A stretch of 64,000 nucleotides of DNA from Rhynchosporium graminicola (lineage: Eukaryota; Ascomycota; Leotiomycetes; Helotiales; Ploettnerulaceae): positions 116,274 to 180,273 of the forward strand of contig FJUW01000072.1 of NCBI GenBank assembly GCA_900074885.1, written 5' to 3'. Both the position numbers and the translations under genes were made by a program. The notes beneath the pieces were generated by a model that worked only from the letters and a program-made list of their open reading frames with translations, searched no databases and was not told where the DNA came from. Below, piece by piece: positions 34,888 to 46,254 of this stretch (within the stretch, counting starts at the first letter, position 1; each line of letters starts with the position of its first letter).

Positions 34888-35937
34888 TTAAACATGTTGT
34901 GCAGGAGCTGCAATTTGTTCTTCCAGCCAAAGTAGAATCCTCCCAAAAAGGTCTCTCAGTGTATCTTGCCTCCTAACTTCCTCTTTCTTGTTCCGCAAGG
35001 GCATTTCGTTGAAAGCATGCTTATGCCCATGTACCTGAGCCCAGACTACATCCCCAGCTCTCCACGACTCCACAAGTCTTGTGCTGTTATGCACCTTGGA
35101 CTCGCTTCCCGCCAGCTTATCAGCCATCATGAGAGTATCGTAGCCCAACAAATCATCGGAACCACAGATGAAGAACGAAGCCCGGGGAAAGCTTTCTGAC
35201 GTTGCGTGGATGGGGCTCAGTACCGGACTTGCCAGGTCCACTCCAGCAGGGATGTACAAAGCCTTGCAGTACTCCCATGCTCGTTGCATCGAGAAAGAGA
35301 CATGAGTTTTGCCGCAAAACTCCGCCCTTGTCTTCATAGAAGTGGTCCAATCAACGACAGGATACCAAATGACCAGGCCCTTGAATTTGCCCCTGAGCTG
35401 TTCATTTCGGCTTATGGATAAAGCCAAGTTGCCACCTGCTGACTGTCCTCCGATAAACAAATTATTGCGGTCGATGAGAAGATCTGGATCGTTGAGGATA
35501 GCAAGTGCTGAAGCCAGGCAGTCATCATGAGCAGTGGGGAATTGGAAATCTGGAGCTTTGCGATAATCGATGGAGATAACAATCATCGAGCAGTTGTCGG
35601 CCATTGAGCGACAATAAGGATCATCAACAGATGGGGCCCCCAAAATGAAACCACCTCCATGAATATCGATCATCAAGGGATGCCTTTTTTCCGTGTTTCC
35701 CGCATTATTTATATCGCTCGGAGGGAGGAAGACACGATGCTCCAACCATGGACAGCTAGGATAGACTTTGCAGTACGAGGGTCGGAGTGCAGTGGTCTTG
35801 GTATGCTTATATCTAACGACGAGATGGTGGGATAGTTGAACCAGACGGATAATGAGTCGTTCGGCAATACCCAGTTGCCTTGAAGGCATCAGAGTATCTG
35901 TGACGCTGGCATTGGCATCCATTGAGGGAGAGCTCAT
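34888..35937 (-). CDS. alpha/beta-hydrolase fold-3 esterase (HSL family)
   Basis: This is a single-exon hydrolase of the hormone-sensitive-lipase family (Abhydrolase_3, PF07859), which hydrolyses carboxyl esters of small molecules. The open frame begins at an ATG at 36069, but the first 44 residues look non-coding; I prefer ATG 35937 (MSSPSMDANASV), giving 349 residues. The oxyanion motif HGGGF is at 93-97. The nucleophile is Ser166 in GGQSAGGN. The acid is Asp261/262 in CGSDDLLGYD and the base is His307 in VHGHKHAFNEMP. A short amphipathic N-terminal segment (about 20-45) could form the lid. No signal peptide is seen. Neighbours do not reveal the substrate. The C-terminus is complete. Confidence 0.9.
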   Translation of the reverse strand: MSSPSMDANASVTDTLMPSRQLGIAERLIIRLVQLSHHLVVRYKHTKTTALRPSYCKVYPSCPWLEHRVFLPPSDINNAGNTEKRHPLMIDIHGGGFILGAPSVDDPYCRSMADNCSMIVISIDYRKAPDFQFPTAHDDCLASALAILNDPDLLIDRNNLFIGGQSAGGNLALSISRNEQLRGKFKGLVIWYPVVDWTTSMKTRAEFCGKTHVSFSMQRAWEYCKALYIPAGVDLASPVLSPIHATSESFPRASFFICGSDDLLGYDTLMMADKLAGSESKVHNSTRLVESWRAGDVVWAQVHGHKHAFNEMPLRNKKEEVRRQDTLRDLFGRILLWLEEQIAAPAQHV

Positions 35938-37856
35938 CCTTCCCCAGGCTTGAAGCAAAGACGGCGAAAGGTTGCAACGACAAGTTATTGTCAGTGAGAT
36001 GATGACCTGATGGGAACAATATTTCTTGGAAGCATATAAAGAGACTCGGTGTCCAAAACAATCGACCATTTAATACAGGACCGGCTGGACAGGACCGGGC
36101 GCTAAGCAATCTCATCTACGGGTTTGTGAGCGGATTGGCAGTTACGACCAAGCCGCAAGAGATAGACGATTGTTACAACACATGGCAAGATACGGAAATA
36201 TGAGGAGTTACTTCCTATTTCAAATGCGATATCTATCGAGATCCTCCTCTTTTATACCGCTGCTATTGTCTTCAAGATATTGGGCTGTAGCGCTGGTGAC
36301 GCTCCTAAGATTTTGAAGACTTGATGCCCATAGTCACGAGATTCCTTTCTGACACCATGTTTGAGTATTAGGATGGTTGAGGTTGATAGCAAGTCCGGAC
36401 AGACATCTGCTCAACAAGTCCAAACATCAATGCTCTAGGCCAATTTAACTAAGCCATGGGATTCTGTGTCTCAGATTGCGTGAATTGTTGTTTGAATACT
36501 ACCGTTTGGATGAGTTCATGAATAATGATATCGAAATTATGAGTGTATTTTTTCGACTTTGAAGCATATTATCAGCGGAAATTGCTCGTACTCCTCGGAC
36601 AGCTCGCTCTATTACTTGTATTCGACGAATACGTATTAAGCGAGCCACCACAATATAATATAGGCATTGGAAGCTGTCTGCTGAACCTGTCTAATCATCC
36701 AAGACCGTATTCGACACACTCTCCGTAAGTCAAGACCCAAGTTACAAACGCTCTGATCATGACTCTACCATTAATCAGACTAAATCGACTATCCTCGGCT
36801 ATACCTCAATCTACTTCAGACTCTCCATAACGTTCAACTCATACCTTATCTCAGCACAATATCTTCACTAGACTTTCCAATTTCAACAATACATACTCCA
36901 GAACCAAACACACACTTACCTTTCTTTCCATCATAGTTCGACAACGTATGATTATCCAGCCTAAGCCAGACCGCGTATCCTCTCCAAACGCTAGGTGGAG
37001 AATCATTTCAAAATTCTGTAGCTCTCGCTCAGCTTGACAGAGGGAGGTTTTTCGCGGCACGATGCACGACTGGACAACCTCCCTTCATGTGCAGATAATG
37101 TCCTTTATATTGATCAGTCTACCGCACATCATGGGTCCATCAACTGTAGCAAATGGAATCAAGATAGAAGAAGTCGTGGGAGGAGGAGAATACCTAATGG
37201 AGCTAGTGTTCCGGTCTCCTAAATTCACTCACCGAGATAGCTCTAGCTATAATGCGCGACTGATTTTGGGCATTTTCACTCCGCAGCAATTTGAGTTCTC
37301 TGTAATCACGTTGGAATCCCATGCTTCACCTACGAACTGTTTCTTGAAGTCAGGTCAAGAGGGCAAGGAAGAAAAGATACTGCTTTTCCTGGCTAGTTCC
37401 GAAGATAGACATAAAGACGGTCGATTACTGGCATATCTATAATGTCAAAATGCTCAAGGAAGCCCATGAAGAGATCCAAGGGACACAACGAAGCAATTCT
37501 GAGGAGTCGAAGTTGGCAGTTTCATTTCTGTCCGTATAGAGTATGCCCATTTCGCCGGTCAAGTGGCTATCTAAGGATTGATTTGACCATCAGGCAATCC
37601 ACCATGACTGTAGCAACCACAGATGCAATTGATCGAAGACATCGTAGTCTTAGTGGTTGCTGGTTGTAGCTTCGTGAAATCGGCTTATGAAGCCTTCAAC
37701 CCAGCAAACCGCCCACTGTCCCCGTGCTGGTCATCAACGACTGCACTCTCGCTGCATTATCGTGCTTCCAGTTCAGACATCGCCAGATACAACCAAGGTT
37801 TCCTTCAAGCTTAGAAAGTTCCCGCGATGCATGCTGTGCCATGACCACCGCATCTC
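35938..37856. other. intergenic with a doubtful open frame
   Basis: A plus-strand frame 37062-37442 starts with an ATG (MHDWTTSLHVQIM) and contains IKIEEVVGGGEYLMELVF. Further protein-like words in shifted frames follow up to about 37810. It may be a decayed gene, but no family is recognisable. The rest shows nothing. Confidence 0.35.
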
Positions 37857-38500
37857 TCACATCCAATAGCCTTCCTTCCAAATCTCCCTCCTATACCCCT
37901 CCGTCAACCTAGGGTCCTCACCATAGACTTCCTGCCAGCCCACGAATCCTCGATCTAAGATATAAACCTTCTGATCCTTCTTCTCCTCTAAATCCTGCCA
38001 CTCGTCATCCCTCGTATCCTTGCCCTCGCCCTCCTTCACAACCTCCTCCTCCTTATTCTTCTTCAACACCTGCCCAACTCCACTTCCACTCTGCAACTCC
38101 GCACTCAAGCCCAATAACCGATCGCGTTCGCGAATGTATTTTAGAGCGGCGGACGGACCGCGTTGTTGCGAGAGTGCGCAGTGGAAGACGACTGTTTCTT
38201 TGTCTTTGAGCTTGCGGACTAACTCGGGCATCTTGATGTCGAGGGTTTGGGAGGGGGCGTGGATGGAGTGTTTGATATGGCCGCCGATGTGGTCTATTAT
38301 TTCGTGTCAGTATGATATATGATATCCTGTATTGGGGTTGCGGAGAGAGGAGGAAGTTCACCGTCGTCTCGTACGTCGATGATTGCTATGTTTGATGGAG
38401 GGGTTGAGGCATCGACATTGGAGGAGGCTTGGGAGAGGATTATCTTGGAGAGGTCGGTGGAGGAGAGGCGGGGGAGAGTGGCTATCGAGGGCGCTGGCAT
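37857..38500 (-). CDS. rhodanese-domain protein, Cdc25/arsenate-reductase-like phosphatase
   Basis: This two-exon gene on the minus strand has exons 38500-38362 and 38293-37857 (68-bp intron, phase 1), giving 191 residues. The rhodanese fold is marked by IAIIDVRDDDHIGGHI (38-53) and by the active-site loop HCALSQQRGP (84-93). Cys85 and Arg91 form the CX5R signature of Cdc25-type phosphatases and fungal arsenate reductases such as yeast Acr2 and Ych1. It would act on phosphoproteins or small anions such as arsenate; which of these cannot be decided. A lysine/glutamate-rich insertion (about residues 112-152) separates the catalytic loop from the closing helix (RGFVGWQEVYG) and is longer than usual. 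The upstream TTG-initiated extension is disregarded in favour of ATG 38500. Confidence 0.9.
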
Positions 38501-38915
38501 CTTGGATATGTAGTCCAATGTGGACGATGGTATATCATGCAGTGCGGAGGTGTGGTGTTGTTGTTCCAAGTTGGGAATCTTGATTACTTTAGAGAGTTCG
38601 AGCTCAAGGCAGAAGTCTTGGCAGATTGCCGCAGATCTCGAGATCCCTGCAATCGACCCCTCTACTGGTACTCGCCTATCTTTGTTGACTTTCAGAGGGG
38701 TAGCTTGATTAAGATTTATTGCGTCTTGATACGAAATTTAATTTAAAGGGAAGAGACTCGAATTGCCAAGTTCATGAGATATCTAGCGCAAATTATTGAA
38801 AATAGTTGAGATTCAATTAGGAAATATCTATTATAGTCACTTCAATAACGCAATCGCCAATATCCCCCAATGCCAAATGCACATGTCCAGTATTTCATTC
38901 CAATTTATAATTCCT
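38501..38915. other. intergenic, no gene seen
   Basis: This is the upstream region of the rhodanese gene and the 3' flank of the acidic-protein gene. Plus-strand frames here are shadows or domainless. Confidence 0.5.
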
Positions 38916-40082
38916 TCAAACATCCATCTTCCCCTTGCCTTTACATTTTTTTCCAATCCAGCTCACAAATCTGTCAAGTTTTCCAACTCTCCTCGCCTTG
39001 TTTTCCTTCGAGCTTCTTGCCTTTTTGTCCGCCTGAACCTCGGTATTACCGATTACCGCCCTGCTCTTATTCCTCCAATTTCTCCTGAACAAATCCTTGA
39101 TGCTGCTCTTCTTGGAGACATTTGGGATGGTTTGAGAATTCTCAAGGTCCATATCTTCTTCATGCACATCTTCATCATACATATCCTCATCGTATATATC
39201 TTCTTCGGTATCGACAGTATCTTCATCATCCGCGTCATTCTCATCCTCAAACAAAGTTTTCTTCAAATATTTGATAATCGGGTCGAGATGGAGAGCTAAA
39301 ATATTCCCTTGCACCTCTTGTTCGGTATCTTCAATAGACCTGGAAGCCCCTGCAAGATCCCTATCACCTCCATCATCTAATCCGGTAGAATTGCTTCCTA
39401 GGGGCACAGCAGAGCTATCGCCCATCCAATCTCCTAAAATCTTGTTCAGATGACCATTTAGAGCATCCTCAGACACTACTTGTTCATAACGTTCAATTTC
39501 TCGAAATTTCTTCTTGTGATCGAATTGTGCGCTCTCCTCTTCGACCTCGCTCACGACATTATGTGAAGCGAATGTACTTGCAGCTGTGTGAGATCGGAAG
39601 AGAGACTTTCCAGAGACTGAAGAAAGCACTCTTCGAAGATCGGAAGATGAGGTCAGCTCCGTGGCGAGAGCTTCTGGTAAAGACTCTAGATAGACGGTAA
39701 CGGCATCGAGACCTTCTTGTTTCCTGGCGTCTAGCTGGGCGTCTAGTTCAGCGTCATCCATTGTTTCGTTATCGGGGTTCAAGGGCGATGGTGTACTGTC
39801 TACCTCGACCAAATATACTCTTTTGAGAAAAGCCGGCAAAGAGAATGGAACAACTTCGGGTACGGGTTGTAACAATAAGGTTGGGAGGGAGAATGGGACC
39901 GTGGGAGTGCCGTTAGGCATGAGACCCATGTCGATTCTGTCGTAGAGGCTGGCTGGATAGAGAGGGGAGGGATTAAGTCTATCGATCCTGCGGTCAATTT
40001 CGAGTGCATTGATTTCGCGAGTGGAGGGGGTGGAGGAAATGAAGAGGGGAGATGGGCGGCGGTGATGGTTTAGATTTGACAT
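38916..40082 (-). CDS. uncharacterised acidic protein with basic C-terminus
   Basis: This single-exon gene of 388 residues starts at ATG 40082. The N-terminal 90 residues are proline-rich. The middle is charged and alpha-helical, with a DDAELDAQLDARKQEGLDAV segment. A highly acidic run of repeated D/E and Tyr/Met (DEDMYDEDVHEEDMD, about 290-320) is followed by a strongly basic tail (KKSSIKDLFRRNWRNKSR and KKCKGKGK). No catalytic motif, membrane helix or signal peptide is seen, and no family is recognised. Acidic-then-basic composition is common in nuclear chaperone-like or chromatin-associated proteins, but that is only a compositional hint. Confidence 0.7.
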   Translation of the reverse strand: MSNLNHHRRPSPLFISSTPSTREINALEIDRRIDRLNPSPLYPASLYDRIDMGLMPNGTPTVPFSLPTLLLQPVPEVVPFSLPAFLKRVYLVEVDSTPSPLNPDNETMDDAELDAQLDARKQEGLDAVTVYLESLPEALATELTSSSDLRRVLSSVSGKSLFRSHTAASTFASHNVVSEVEEESAQFDHKKKFREIERYEQVVSEDALNGHLNKILGDWMGDSSAVPLGSNSTGLDDGGDRDLAGASRSIEDTEQEVQGNILALHLDPIIKYLKKTLFEDENDADDEDTVDTEEDIYDEDMYDEDVHEEDMDLENSQTIPNVSKKSSIKDLFRRNWRNKSRAVIGNTEVQADKKARSSKENKARRVGKLDRFVSWIGKKCKGKGKMDV

Positions 40083-41278
40083 CTTTGCTGTGTACGTAGC
40101 TCCTGAATGAACAAGGTGGTATTTGAAGGCTTGATAATACGATTGTTCTGATATCGAGAAGCAGAATGTATAGGTTGGTTGTGAGGTAGAAAAATTCGAG
40201 AGATAATGATTGTGCGAAAGAAGAAAACTGGTAGAGAATATAGATTGGATTTGTGTATGTGGACTAAAGGGGCAGCTACGGATAAATATGAAATATTTCG
40301 AGCTCTTGTGGGTTGGAACCTCTTAACGGTGACTAGCTATACTACTTGAGAACTATATCCGAGACCGAATTATACTTGACGACTGTAAGTGGTGTCTTAT
40401 AACCGAGTAGCTTGACCACTTTCTCGGTTATTGCGATAAGCGAACAGCTATTCCAAAAGAAGCCTGGGGTTCAAAATGGCCAAAACTCTTTGAGAACACA
40501 CTTTCAGACACACTCTTGCCTTGTTCTAACAAAACGGCTCTGAAGAATATGTTTAGCGCGGGTTGAAGAATTGCTCGGTGGAAGGATGACATAATAAAGA
40601 CGGGGTATGATTCTTGTATAAACAATTGTGAAATTATTTCATCTGATGATCGCTTAGTAAAAGTAAAAACCCGTGATCTAGATACTAACGATAGAAACCA
40701 AGCACATGAATTTGAAACTCGAACGACCTACATAAATGTAGAACCTACTTACGAGTTGTTTAACATCAAGAAATGACAAGACGAAGCAGACCATGAGGAC
40801 AATACAACATGAAGGGCTCATAGATCTATCATCGAGAAACAAATATATGATAGAAGTGTTATTTACAAGAGGGAGAGAGAGGATTCAAAGTGCAAAGTAC
40901 GATGCACGTCGATGCACAATCAGACCAATGGTCGAAAGCATCGGTCATCTGATGAGTAAGAATCCTGAATCGTTGTCGTTAAGATTATGATTGCCACTTT
41001 TTGATCTTCGTGTTATATTCATTTTCACTGATCCTTCAGTTTAGATACCAGTCAGCTGTTTCGGAAAATGAACTTGAGTATACCTGTGAGGCACATATCG
41101 CTGGTAGAACCGTTAAGTGATTACAGAATTAAGCACAGGTGGTCTTTAGATCTCTGCTTTCGCCGATATGGGCAGTTTCAGAGAGGCTGTAGTCTTCTAT
41201 CAGGGCAGTCTCGTAGGGTAGTAGCATTCTTTTATATACGCCTAGCATTCAGTAAATTCAACCGAAGAGAAAACCCTA
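40083..41278. other. intergenic, no gene seen
   Basis: This is the upstream region of the acidic-protein gene and the 3' flank of the P450. The short frames have no domain. Confidence 0.5.
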
Positions 41279-43094
41279 TCAAGCTCTCTCATATGCCGTC
41301 AGCCAGAACTCCGACTGAAAATGCAGACCATAGCAGATCGATCTCATAGGCCTCAACGGATTAACAACGTTGAAATCGAACTGTTGGAAAAGCTGAATGA
41401 TCATCAGTCAATAACTGTACTCCCTTTAACGCACCAGCACTCCCGCCAAAAGAATCAAAACTCACCTCAACAAACACCTTATTCAACTCCATCCACGCAA
41501 CATTACTGCCCAGACATTTCCACTTCCCATACCCAAAGATCAACTCCAGCGTCCCATCCATCTCCCTCTCCTTCTCCACACCAACCCCCAACCATCGTTC
41601 CGGTCTATAAACCGCCGGATCCTCACCCCACAGATTCCTATCATGAAAGATGCCCAACATTCCATACCCGATCTTCGTTCCGCCGGGAATGAACACGCCG
41701 TCAATAGTGTCGCCTTCAGGAGGTGTTTGTTTAGACATGAGTCCTGTGACGGGAGGAAAGATACGAAGACCTTCTTTGATGATGGCTTGGAGGTAGGGCA
41801 TCTTTCGAGCTTGGGCGTCGGTGATGGGTGTCGAGATGTTGTGGGACGAGATTTCGGCGCGGAGTTTGGAGATGATTCGAGGAGACATTACGAGATAGGA
41901 CATGATTGAGCGGATTGCGGTGGCAGTGGTATCGGAGCCGGCCAAACTTGAGATATTAGTAATTTGCTAAAAGGTAGGAGGGGAATCTAAGACACGTACA
42001 TTTGGAGAACTGTTTCTGATTCAGCTTGGTCTTGAGTGAGGCCGTGGGCTATGAATGAGCCGAGCATGTCTTTCTCTACTATTTTGTTCGGACCGAATCG
42101 TTTTGCCACGACTCCATTCGTGATTCTGTCTGAACTTCAGTATGAGCTGCTCAGATCGGGAAGTCAGCTTACCCCAGAATCGCCCCCATTCCTAAAGGAT
42201 CCTTATCGGTAGGCATAGCTGCCTTCATGATTCGCAAACGTAGAACCCAGTTGAGCCAAGGGAAAATCGTAATCATCAGAGCAGAAGAGAAAACATTTTC
42301 CACAGTCGCAATGAAGTCGTATAAGTCCGAGTCGGTTCTCAAATATCCAAAAGCTTCACGATATGCAGCATCCGAAATCACATCCAGAGTCAAGTATTGT
42401 GCTTTGCGCCCAAAGTCCATTGGTCTTGATTCTTGCTCTGTGGATAGATATTTCGTCCGAATGAGATTGACGAGGACTTGAATATTGCGATCGATACATC
42501 CCTCAAGGTCTTCATTTTCTTTTCCGGAGTACTGAATTTCAAGTTAGCCTAGTAGTTGAACCTGAGTGGATATACTCACCCCAGGAGCCATCATGTTCCT
42601 CAGCTCACCATGAATTTTCTCATCTCGTTCAGAAGCAATATTATCTTTGCTCGGATCGAATCTCACACCGTGGTACCAATCCGAGCGAGTATATGGTGAG
42701 CGTACAGCCATCATCCGTCTCACCATAGCCGGATCCCCAGCAACGAGGTCGTTCGGTCCAATCCGTGCAAGCGATCCTATAACCACCATCAATCCTTGCT
42801 GCTTATGCCACTACCGGTATATAACTGGGATATAAACCACCTAGAGACTGTAAGGGGATCATCCAACATACCATATTTATCATTTACCGCATGGAGATCA
42901 CGATGTATGTTACCAGCCGAAAGCTTGCTCGCGAGCCAGAACCTGGTCAACGCCGCAATGTTCGGTCCTTTGAATTTTCGCAATCGGTACCAGCTTCGGA
43001 AGACGCGCATGGAATGCCATATCGCCAGCGCCAAGAAAGATACAAGGATCCAATGTCTGATAGCAAAATCCAAAGACATCACGAAGCTGGCCAT
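41279..43094 (-). CDS. cytochrome P450, pisatin-demethylase-like
   Basis: This six-exon gene on the minus strand has exons 43094-42872, 42776-42580, 42531-42173, 42125-42000, 41946-41466 and 41380-41279, all joining in frame to give 495 residues. One N-terminal membrane anchor (about residues 8-28) places it on the ER. The I-helix motif is AGSDTT (304-309), the K-helix is EGLR (360-363), the PERW segment is YRPERW, and the haem loop is FGYGKWKCLG with ligand Cys446. The segment DMLGSFIAHGLTQDQAESE and the C-terminal GLHFQSEFW pattern are typical of the fungal group that contains pisatin demethylase (CYP57). It would mono-oxygenate a small lipophilic molecule with NADPH-P450 reductase. The substrate is unknown. 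It is divergent from the methyltransferase gene, about 600 bp away. Confidence 0.95.
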
Positions 43095-43699
43095 GCTGTT
43101 TCCTCCGCGATGCAATCGGACCTTGGTAAATGGTACTGTAGCTGTGCAGCCGCAGATACTCTAGGATGAAATAAAAGCTGGAAGAGAAAAAAAGACTCTC
43201 CTTGTTCGGCATCAACGAAGTATCTCCGCATCATGGAAACTAATGAGCGCATCGACTTGCCTATTCGATGTCCTCGTCCGCTAGTCTTTTATCCCCTGGT
43301 CGGAATCAGGGTTCGTGGAGTACGGCCCGCAGGAAAGGGCTGGCTAAAATCTCCGCAAATATACTTTTCATGGTTATATCAACCAATTGATCACGCCGGG
43401 GAGGTTACACAAACGGCCGTTAGTGGTGTCAGCCATGCATTTCTGGATCTGGGCATCGACGACCCTGAAACGGTAAACTGCAGTGATTGAGTGCAAATCG
43501 CGGGGGTAATGGAGTATGCGTGATTTGATTTGTACACGCGGGCGCGACCCTGTCTCCGCCGTGATCCTCGTTTTTACTTACCATGAAGTCTAATCACTCT
43601 CTGAGTTTATTATGATCCGTAACTTTCTTTTACTTGAGAGGAAACGTGTGAACTCTAAATTCTCAACACTGTAGCACGATAGCTTCACGAACTGATAAC
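43095..43699. promoter_or_regulatory. divergent intergenic region between P450 and methyltransferase
   Basis: About 600 bases separate two divergently transcribed genes, so the region must hold both promoters and could serve a shared regulator. I see no unambiguous TATA box or repeated binding site. Open frames within it are short. Confidence 0.5.
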
Positions 43700-45322
43700 A
43701 TGATGGTCGAATCTGATCCCGTACAGTGCGAAGAGTCCGGTCCGATTCATAACGAAGCCTCAAATACAATATACGAAGAACAAGAACCGGTCCAGAGTGA
43801 CCACGTTCGTCCTCCGAGTAATAATTGATTAGGCTTATTCTTACATGTGATTACAGACATCCTACGACGATTTCAATGATTACGATTCCACACTAGGCGA
43901 GGTTCCAGAGCCCCTTCTATAATACTAGACTTTGTAGCGCTAAAAGGATACGCGTAGGAAGAGGCAGATCTAAGTTCGACCACATCTGTGGGGTCTAGTA
44001 TCCTCCGATATCGACAAGAAAATGGACGGACTTATCACGCGTACAAAGATGGGAGTAAGCAGCAACGAACCTCGCGAAATTAATCCAATATTATGCTAAA
44101 TCATCGTAGAATACCTGCTTCCGAATGACGAGGTAAGATATCGGGTTTCTGGAAATATCCATCATGTCCTTACGTTAACGATGTGAACCAGGGCGAGAAC
44201 GATCGCCTGGGTATGATTGACCTTTCTAACAGCTCTTTGTAGCGTAGAAAACGCTTATCCTTCCAGATCTCCAACACCACATGTACTACTTGACCTTGAA
44301 GGGTAAACTGTACATGGCACCGATACCCAAGGAGCAGAAACTCCACCGAGTTTTGGATCTCGGTACCGGCACCGGAATATGGGCAATTGATTTCGGTACG
44401 CTTCAGGAAGCACGGGATAAGCACTTTTACAACATGCTAATTCGTGAGTTGTAGCCGATGAGCATCCAGAAACACAAGTACGCTTCTCTCACGTGCCATC
44501 TCATCAAGCGAAGGACGCAGAATACTGATTCCATTTCAAGGTCTTAGGAGTAGACTTGAGTCCTATTCAACCAGCCTTGTATCTCCGCCCACCTCCCAAC
44601 TCTCCCATTCACATACACTAACCCGCCCAGCGTCCCACCCAACTGCCACTTCGAAATCGACGACATCGAAGAGCCCTGGTCCTACTCCTACAAATTCGAC
44701 TTCATAAACATGCGCATGATGGTCGGCTGCGTCTCCGACTGGCCAAAATGTTTCTCTCAATGCCTCGAATTCCTGAATCCCGGCGGCTGGCTCGAGGTCA
44801 AAGACATCAAGTTCCCCATCGAGGATAATGGGGATTCGTTTGGAGAGGAGTGTGCGGTGAAGAGGTGGAGTGATTTGATTCTGGAGGGGACGGTGAATCT
44901 GGGCAGGCCGTGTGATAGTGCGAAGGATTATAAGAGGCAGCTTGAGGAGGCCGGGTTTGAGGATGTGGTGGAGGTGAGGTATACGTGGCCGCAGAACAGG
45001 TGGCCGAAGGATAGGAAGATGAAGGAGTTGGGTGAGTGGATTTGGGATTTCTGATAATGGGATGAGACTGATTGAGTGGCTGCAGGAATGTGGATGCATG
45101 AGAATTTCAGCACGGGTTTGGCGGGTCTGAGTATGGCTGTCTTCACGAGGGGCTTGGGCTGGTCACAGGAAGAACTACAGGTATTTTTGACGGATGTGAG
45201 GAAGAGCATGAAGGATCCGAGTGTCCATGGCTATTATCCAATGTGAGTACAAATCTATTTGTTTGCGCGAAATCTTAGCTCACCTCGATAGTTATGCGGT
45301 ATATGGTCGGAAACCCTTGTGA
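43700..45322 (+). CDS. SAM-dependent methyltransferase, LaeA-like/UbiE type
   Basis: Eleven exons can be joined in frame: 43700-43804, 43857-43901, 43958-44054, 44110-44132, 44190-44208, 44267-44395, 44455-44477, 44541-44578, 44631-45031, 45086-45242 and 45292-45322. They give 355 residues. Three exons are only 19-23 bases, so single-frame searches see just the large exon. Motif I for SAM binding is VLDLGTGTGIWAIDFA (125-140), followed by VLGVDLSPIQP. Post-motif regions (FDFINMRMMVGCVSDWP, CLEFLNPGGWLEVKD) and the YAVYGRKP C-terminus are typical of the fungal family that includes LaeA-like and Tam-type methyltransferases. The N-terminus (SSILRYRQENGRTYHAYKDG, then YLLPNDEGENDRLDLQHH) also matches. 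Targets may be a metabolite or a protein; the divergent P450 favours, but does not prove, a metabolite. The first two donors (GTTCGT and GTTCCA) are weak. Confidence 0.92.
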
Positions 45323-45621
45323 TAGAAATTTGACACTATTATAAACAAAAGGCGCTTTTCGGCAATGGGATATATTTGATCGGCTGACATCCCCTGCCTT
45401 GCTTTTTTGTTTGAGACTGTAGACACCTGTGTTTGAATTCCTCTGTTGTATATTTTATTGACCTTTATCATCTTACATTTCCAGCTCCGCCTAGGAACCG
45501 GTTCTCCGTTCTTCGGACCTGAAATTTTCCGCCTCAGAAACGACTTTCCCATGATTCCATAGAATCGGTTTTCACTGCCAGTTTTCCGTCCAAAAACATG
45601 ACTTTTCCAAACCCAAGCCAA
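45323..45621. other. short intergenic between convergent genes
   Basis: This is the 3' flank of the methyltransferase and of the minus-strand two-TM gene. A frame on the minus strand here lacks any domain. Confidence 0.6.
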
Positions 45622-46254
45622 TCACAAAAACATATCCACATTCCCAGAGCTTGAACTCTGACCCTCCAGACTCGCTACCTCCCTCTTCAACACATCCACT
45701 TTGAAAGCTCTGAATGCCTTCTCAATCCTCGCCTTGCTTTCGGGATCACTTGTGATGGACCTCTTAGCAGCAATCGAGCCGGTCAAAAGCCCCAGCTCAC
45801 CACCAAGGAAGATTCCACCTGTCGCAAAGAGCAAGTATGCGGCGACATCACCGAAAGTGGATGGTTTGAGCATAGGCGTAAGATCCGGTATGGGTTCTAC
45901 TTATCATTAACACGATATTCTTTCACGTCTAGACCCACCTGAAGAACTTCTAGAAGTGAAAATTGCGAACTCACCAGTTCTCCCCCCAGCAAACTGCACA
46001 TGAGTAGGTTTCTCCATTGCTCTGAATGCGGTGAAATACTTCAACCTTGCACTCCTCACTCTAAACGCCAATAGGGCACCGAGTCCCAAACCAGCTAAAG
46101 AGCCCACTGTAGTGAAAGTTGAGAATTTCCTAGCCGCGCTGTTGAGGGCATCCCGATCGAATTGTTGGAGGTCGTGCTTCATGTGTTCTTCTGCTAGTTG
46201 AGCTAGTTCTTTGCTGGCGTTTTGGCGCGAGATGGCGAGGGATTGGAAGGACAT
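45622..46254 (-). CDS. small two-membrane-segment protein, possibly mitochondrial
   Basis: This two-exon gene on the minus strand has exons 46254-45975 and 45896-45622 (78-bp intron ending in TAG), giving 184 residues. The N-terminal half has a helical charged region (ASKELAQLAEEHMKHDL), then a glycine-rich hydrophobic segment (TTVGSLAGLGLGALLAF). After FAGGRT and PIPDLTPML there is a second membrane segment (AAYLLFATGGIFLGGELGLL), followed by a charged helix. Fungal genomes contain similar small proteins with a GGRTEPIPDLTP-like middle, usually unnamed. Glycine-rich paired helices suggest a mitochondrial or ER membrane protein, which is inference. I do not assign a function. Confidence 0.8.
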
